A DNA stretch of 64,000 nt, from assembly GCF_001658005.1 (NCBI RefSeq), contig NZ_CP015989.1, forward strand, positions 128,096-192,095, given 5' to 3'. Below the pieces are notes generated by a model. It worked only from the letters and a program-made list of their open reading frames with translations, did no database searches and was not told the origin of the DNA. How positions within the stretch are numbered: position 1 is the first letter of the stretch; each line of letters starts with the position of its first letter. Position numbers and translations under genes: made by a program. Below are positions 59,787 to 64,000 of the stretch, piece by piece. The DNA is from Sphingobium sp. EP60837. Its GTDB lineage: Bacteria > Pseudomonadota > Alphaproteobacteria > Sphingomonadales > Sphingomonadaceae.

Positions 59787-60067
59787 CCGGCGATGCGCCC
59801 CCTTCCCTTCTTCACAAACAGGTCGTCCAGCGCCTCGCCCAGCAGGCTTTGAACGGTCGTCCCTTCCTCGGCCGCGATAATGCGAAGCTGCGTGCTGACC
59901 TCGGGAGGGAAATGCCCGCCAATCAGCTTGGTCCCCTGTCGGCCGCTCGGCGGGGCCTTGCGGGTCACGTCTACCGGCTCGATCGCCGACGCTGGGGCCG
60001 GGGCCGCGTCTCCGTCCGCCTTGGCGCGGTTCAGCACCGCTTGCAGACTGTTTCCGCCCTTCGCCAT
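59783..60067 (-). CDS. Ribbon-helix-helix centromere-binding protein (repeat copy)
   Basis: Second, identical copy of 6385-6669. Confidence 0.75.
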   Translation of the reverse strand: MAKGGNSLQAVLNRAKADGDAAPAPASAIEPVDVTRKAPPSGRQGTKLIGGHFPPEVSTQLRIIAAEEGTTVQSLLGEALDDLFVKKGRGRIAG

Positions 60068-60702
60068 CACGCCACCTCCGCCTGATTGTATAGGCGTATA
60101 TTTGTATACTCGTATAGTCGGCGGATTTCGTCGGCCGCTGGCCCATGCGGCTCGAACTCCTGCACGGCCCGGCCTGCGGCTTGGGCGCGGAAAAAGGCTT
60201 TGCGGTTGCCGATCGTCACCGGGCAAACCGTCGCGCCTAGCTCCGCCACGGCCTGAATCGCATCGCCAGTTTCCTGACCTTGCGGGGGCACGAAGGTAAG
60301 GACCACGGCAAAGGCGCGGTCGAGCTGGCGCACCACGTCGAGGGTGTGCGTCATGCTCATCGTGTCGAACACGGCCGTCTTAGTCGGGATCAGGATGAAA
60401 TCAGCGTGACGCGCTGCCTCATAGGCCACGTCGCGCGCGACCGCCGCCCCGTCGATCACGACAAGATCGGTGCCGGCGTCCTCGCAGGCTTTGAGCATAG
60501 CGGGCAGGCGCACCGGCTGAATCGACGCCACGGCGGGCGTGTCGAGCTGGCGCACGTCCTTCCAGAACGAGGCCGTCGCCTGCGGGTCCAGGTCGATGAT
60601 CGCGGCGACCTTGCCCGCCTGCTCGGCCGCGACTGCCAGACAGGTCGCGAGCGTCGTTTTCCCAACGCCGCCTTTCTGTGAGAGAATGGCGAGAACCTTC
60701 AT
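60067..60702 (-). CDS. parA: ParA partition ATPase (repeat copy)
   Basis: Second, identical copy of 6669-7304. Confidence 0.9.
   Translation of the reverse strand: MKVLAILSQKGGVGKTTLATCLAVAAEQAGKVAAIIDLDPQATASFWKDVRQLDTPAVASIQPVRLPAMLKACEDAGTDLVVIDGAAVARDVAYEAARHADFILIPTKTAVFDTMSMTHTLDVVRQLDRAFAVVLTFVPPQGQETGDAIQAVAELGATVCPVTIGNRKAFFRAQAAGRAVQEFEPHGPAADEIRRLYEYTNIRLYNQAEVA
60089..60120. repeat. Tandem 8-bp TATA array C (repeat copy)
   Basis: Second copy of 6691-6722, inside parA. Confidence 0.6.
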
Positions 60703-60718
60703 GCTACACTCCTACACG

Positions 60719-60742
60719 TATAATCCTATACTTGTATACACA
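60719..60742. repeat. Tandem 8-bp TATA array D (repeat copy)
   Basis: Second copy of 7321-7344. Confidence 0.6.
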
Positions 60743-60823
60743 ATAGACCGGGAGGGGAAGCCCTGTCGTTCCCGAAATGACGATAGGGAGGCGCTGAATC
60801 TGAAATGACGAAAGCGCGCCGCA

Positions 60824-61455
60824 TCATTCCTCCGGTTCGGCGTCGTCATCGTCCAGCGGCTCATGCTCCATCTGGCCGTGATCCTCGATCGGGCAAAGCG
60901 GCGCTCCGGCCTGCTCAAGCCATTTGCGCGCGGTCCTCACGGTATAGCCGCACGTCGCGCACTCGCATTTGAGCATCCGGGTTTTCTGCTTCTTGGGCGC
61001 GGTCGACTCCCCGTCCGTGTCGAGACGGGCATGGGGGAGGGGGCCAACGCACTCCAGGATCGGCGCGATGGCCGCAAGGAACGCCTCGCCGGGGGTGGTG
61101 GCGCGCATCGGCCCGACCAGCCCCAGCCCAAGGGCGACCCGTTAAACGTCTTCCCATGCCCTGCCGGGATGCCGACAGCGGCATGGACCAGCTCATGCGC
61201 GAGGATGGCTGCGATCTGCGCCGGCATCGCGTCGGGCGCGTGCGCCAGGTCCGGGCGGATGAAGATTTCAAAATGCCCGTCCGCGCTCAACCGATTATCC
61301 CAGCACTCGCCAATCGCCTTGGCCTTCGCGCCTCTGCTGGTGAAGCCGATCGCCACGCGCACGCGGTCGGGCAGGGGGGCGTCCAGCACCTCGAACAGCG
61401 GGGCCATGCCCGCCGCCACCGCATTGAGCCAGCTTTCGCGGGTTTCGTGGGTCAT
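60824..61455 (-). pseudogene. SprT-like gene, frameshifted (repeat copy)
   Basis: Second copy of 7426-8057 with the same CGTTAAACG deletion near 61140. Confidence 0.75.
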
Positions 61456-61817
61456 CGTCCTTACTCCCTTCAAATCGCCTGTTCGGCGATGGCCATGCCA
61501 TCGGCCGGAACACGGACGCCCAAGAACGCCGGCGAGAGAGGGGGGCAGCGGGATTCGATGGGGGTGGTGCGGCCGCAGCGCAGCGAGGCACGGCCCCGTC
61601 TAATCCCGTTGCGGGGGAGAGGCGGCCGGGACCGCCTTTCCCCCTTCAAACAGGATCGACGCCGGCGCACGCCGGCACCATGAAGCGAGACCCGCTTGCG
61701 ATCTCGCCCCCGCCATGTGGGTCGTCACCTTGGGCCAAGACCGCTTGCGGGCTTGGGGAACGAAGCGAGTAGGGCCACGGTGCCGCGCCAGCGGCAGGCG
61801 CCGCCCCCTAGCCTGGA
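61456..61817. other. Hairpin-rich sprT leader (repeat copy)
   Basis: Second copy of 8058-8419, non-coding. The dinJ promoter follows at 61818-61846. Confidence 0.45.
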
Positions 61818-61870
61818 TTGAAATTGTTGCTCAACTGAGCTACATTATCGGCTTGACTAAGGAGGTTCCA

Positions 61871-62152
61871 ATGGCCGCTACCGCTTTCGTGCGCGCGCGC
61901 ATCGACGAAACATTGAAGGATGAAGCCGCCGCCGTGCTGGCCGAGCTGGGGCTGACCGTCTCGGATGTGGTCCGCATGACCCTCACGCGGGTCGCCAAGG
62001 ATCATGCGTTGCCGTTCGAGCTGAAGGTGCCGAACGCCGAGACGCGCGCCGCGATCGAGGCGTCCCGCGCGACGATGAAGGCTCGCCGCGCCCGTTTCAC
62101 CGATGCCCAGGAAATGTTCGATGCCCTCGACCAAGAAGCCCGCCAGCAGTAA
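61871..62152 (+). CDS. dinJ: RelB/DinJ-family antitoxin (repeat copy)
   Basis: Second, identical copy of 8473-8754. Confidence 0.88.
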   Translation: MAATAFVRARIDETLKDEAAAVLAELGLTVSDVVRMTLTRVAKDHALPFELKVPNAETRAAIEASRATMKARRARFTDAQEMFDALDQEARQQ

Positions 62153-62441
62153 GCGGGCGGCGTTCCCAAGAGAGGCGTCCTACGAAAAAAGGTTCGTCAA
62201 GGATTGGGAGCGGCTGTCGCGCAGCGGGCGCTACAACATGAAACAGCTCAAGGAGGCGATGATGATGCTCATCGCCAACGACGCGCCGTTAGGCCCGGAA
62301 TGGCTGGATCATCCGCTGAAAGGCGATTGGAGCGATCATCGCGAGTGCCATATCGGCGGCGATTTCCTGCTGATCTATACGATTGAGGGGAATCTGGTGA
62401 ACTTCGTGCGCGCCGGCACTCATGCGGAACTGTTTGAATAG
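62121..62441 (+). CDS. yafQ: YafQ-family toxin (repeat copy)
   Basis: Second, identical copy of 8723-9043. Confidence 0.87.
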   Translation: MPSTKKPASSKRAAFPREASYEKRFVKDWERLSRSGRYNMKQLKEAMMMLIANDAPLGPEWLDHPLKGDWSDHRECHIGGDFLLIYTIEGNLVNFVRAGTHAELFE

Positions 62442-62443
62442 CC

Positions 62444-63064
62444 ATGCGCGTAATCTTCATTCGCCACGGCGAATCTACCGGCAACGCCGGCGTGCCCTGC
62501 CACGATCTCGGCGCGATCGAGCTGACGGAGCTGGGCCAGGAACAGGCACGCGAAGTCGCGGCGAGCTGGATAGAAGCGCCCGCGCTCATCGTCACGTCGC
62601 CCTATACCCGCACGCAGCAGACGGCTGCGCCAACGATCGCGCGCTTTCCCGGCGTGCCGGTGGAAGTGTGGCCGATAGAGGAGTTCACCTATCTGCAACC
62701 GGCGCGCTGGAACGGCACGCGCAGCGCGGAGCGGATGCCGCACCTCGAACGCTATTGGAGCGCGGCCGATCCTGATTATTGCGACGGGGAAGGGGCGGAG
62801 AGCTTCGCCACCCTGCTCCGGCGCTGCGAGGCCGCGCTGGCGCGGCTCGCCGCCATGCCGCCCGCCTCGCTGGTCTATGTGTTCGGGCATGGGCAGTTCA
62901 TCCAGGCCGCGCGCGCGATCGTGGCCGACGCTCATCTTGACGATCAGGCAAAGATGCGCGCCTTCTGGCGCAAGGGCGAGCCGCCAGCGATCAGCAACGC
63001 GCAGCGGGTAGGATTCCGCTGGCATGGCAGGCGCTGGGAATGTGCGCCGGCGATCGCCGCCTAA
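62444..63064 (+). CDS. Histidine phosphatase family protein (repeat copy)
   Basis: Second, identical copy of 9046-9666. Confidence 0.85.
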   Translation: MRVIFIRHGESTGNAGVPCHDLGAIELTELGQEQAREVAASWIEAPALIVTSPYTRTQQTAAPTIARFPGVPVEVWPIEEFTYLQPARWNGTRSAERMPHLERYWSAADPDYCDGEGAESFATLLRRCEAALARLAAMPPASLVYVFGHGQFIQAARAIVADAHLDDQAKMRAFWRKGEPPAISNAQRVGFRWHGRRWECAPAIAA

Positions 63065-63097
63065 ATCAACGCCAGAGAGGGCGGGGGGCGTCGCTCA

Positions 63098-63643
63098 TCA
63101 CCCCTGTAGCCGCGAAATCGTCGCTTGGCTGACGTTGAACAGCGCCGCGACCGATCGCTGGGTGTCGCCTGCGTCGAGCTTGCGCCGCGCCTCGGCCTGC
63201 TGGTGCGGGGTGAGGGCGCTCTTGCGGCCGAACTTGACCCCGCGCGCCTTGGCCTGGGCGCGGCCAGCGCTGGTGCGCTCGGCGATCCGCTGGCGCTCGT
63301 AGCTGGCCGCGACGCCTAGAACGGCAATCACAACTTCGGCGAGCTGCGAGGTCGTGTCCACCATCGGTTCGGCGATCGAGCGGAAGCCGGCCCCGGCCTC
63401 CTTTACCGCATGGAGGATGTTCAAGAGGTCGCGCGTGTTGCGGGCGAGGCGATCGGTCGCCGTCACCATCAGCACGTCGCCGGGATCGAGCGCGCCGATC
63501 GCGCGCTTGAGCTGGGGCCGCTCGGCCGACGCGCCGCTGATCTTCTCGCGGTAGATCTTCGCGCAGCCCGCCGCCTCAAGCTGGGCGAGCTGCTGGGCCA
63601 AATCTTGGCCGTTGGTGGAGACGCGCGCATAGCCGTAAATCAT
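63098..63643 (-). CDS. Serine recombinase (repeat copy)
   Basis: Second, identical copy of 9700-10245. Confidence 0.88.
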   Translation of the reverse strand: MIYGYARVSTNGQDLAQQLAQLEAAGCAKIYREKISGASAERPQLKRAIGALDPGDVLMVTATDRLARNTRDLLNILHAVKEAGAGFRSIAEPMVDTTSQLAEVVIAVLGVAASYERQRIAERTSAGRAQAKARGVKFGRKSALTPHQQAEARRKLDAGDTQRSVAALFNVSQATISRLQG

Positions 63644-63793
63644 GGCGCGATTCTGCATCAGATTTTTGCATCAGGGAAGGGCACGGAAAAGCGCGGCTTT
63701 TGGTTTGATGCGAAACTTTTGACTTCGCACCAGAGCTTTTCCTGTGTGCCCTTTGGCGGGATAACCGAACACACCAGCATTGCTGTCGCTCGC

Positions 63794-64000
63794 TTAGTTC
63801 ACGCAGACAGGCACCCTAATCGTATTCATTGGGCCTCCACCTGCGCTCGCTATATGACGAGTTTGCCAGACGGTACGGGTACACTTGCCCTTTTTACGGT
63901 TTTTGCTCGTCGGTTGTTCTCGAGGCGGGGGCGCTGAATTGGCTTGGCTATTCGCCGGTTCGCGTGGGGGACAGATACCTTGCCTTTCCATGATTTCGCG
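63794..64000 (-). CDS. Hypothetical secreted protein, cut by the window end (repeat copy)
   Basis: Second copy of the 3' half of 10396-10806. The start and signal peptide lie beyond the window. Confidence 0.55.
   Translation of the reverse strand, partial: REIMERQGICPPREPANSQANSAPPPREQPTSKNRKKGKCTRTVWQTRHIASAGGGPMNTIRVPVCVN

Larger units (their letters stand above)
55667..64000. repeat. 8,334-bp direct repeat of 2269-10602
   Basis: Every feature recurs at an offset of exactly 53,398 bp. The only differences I found are four single-base indels between 57449 and 57620. The repeat begins precisely at an IS end and runs off the window, so its right boundary is not seen. Confidence 0.93.

Overview
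The window is a mosaic, GC-rich accessory replicon, almost certainly a plasmid or plasmid cointegrate from an alphaproteobacterial sphingomonad (Sphingobium, Sphingomonas or Novosphingobium type). This inference rests on Ti-type TraA/TraC/TraD/TraG transfer genes, alphaproteobacterial RepA and Rep_3-like initiators, small ParA/ribbon-helix-helix partition pairs, a TonB-dependent receptor, IS6100, and a second closely related IS6-family element. No rRNA, tRNA or chromosomal housekeeping operon was seen.

Layout, left to right. (1) 1-2268: an EmrAB-like efflux pair whose MFS gene is cut by an IS. (2) 2269-10950: replicon 1. It holds an IS6-family element, a Tn3-family end, the 3' end of a second traG, oriV with a DnaA box and 29-bp iterons, repA, a ribbon-helix-helix/parA pair set among 8-bp TATA repeat arrays, a frameshifted SprT-like gene, DinJ/YafQ, a histidine phosphatase, a resolvase and a secreted protein. 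(3) 10953-21257: a truncated pldA, a damaged Tn3-family transposon, and two oppositely oriented IS6100 copies around an LVIVD-repeat protein and a TonB receptor. (4) 21258-26600: remains of a third backbone, with MOBP relaxase/MobC/oriT, a KorB-like ParB and an IS21-family istAB element. (5) 26679-31030: two IS6-family copies around a HigB/HigA-like operon and fragments of a Tn3 transposase and an AcuI-like reductase. (6) 31031-52959: replicon 2. It holds an efflux pump with a TetR regulator, DUF6118, traA, oriT, traC, traD, a nucleotidyltransferase-HEPN gene, traG, oriV2 and a frameshifted rep, then a nested transposon complex, then ribbon-helix-helix/parA, SprT, a PIN toxin pair, a histidine phosphatase and an integrase fragment. 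(7) 52960-55666: an IS-bounded acyl-CoA synthetase. (8) 55667-64000: a near-perfect second copy of 2269-10602, offset by 53,398 bp.

How it works together. Replicons 1 and 2 share one gene order: traG, hairpin array, DnaA box, iterons, rep, ribbon-helix-helix gene, parA, sprT, toxin-antitoxin, histidine phosphatase, site-specific recombinase. The initiators, partition genes, toxin-antitoxin type and recombinase type differ. They look like two relatives of one plasmid family fused by IS6-type replicative transposition. None of the eight IS6-family copies has a matching 8-bp target duplication, as expected after such fusions and deletions. Transfer functions are split between a MOBQ/Ti-type set with its oriT and a truncated MOBP set with its own oriT. 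No mating-pair (trb/virB) genes are visible here.

The most interesting unexplained signals are five. First, a multi-hairpin element beside both oriVs with a compensatory base-pair change. Second, phased 8-bp TATA arrays around parA, one inside its coding tail. Third, a 10-bp palindrome CGTTTAAACG scattered through backbone genes. Fourth, a fused nucleotidyltransferase-HEPN gene inside the tra operon. Fifth, conserved hairpin leaders upstream of both sprT genes. Several single-base frameshifts could be real decay or sequence errors.
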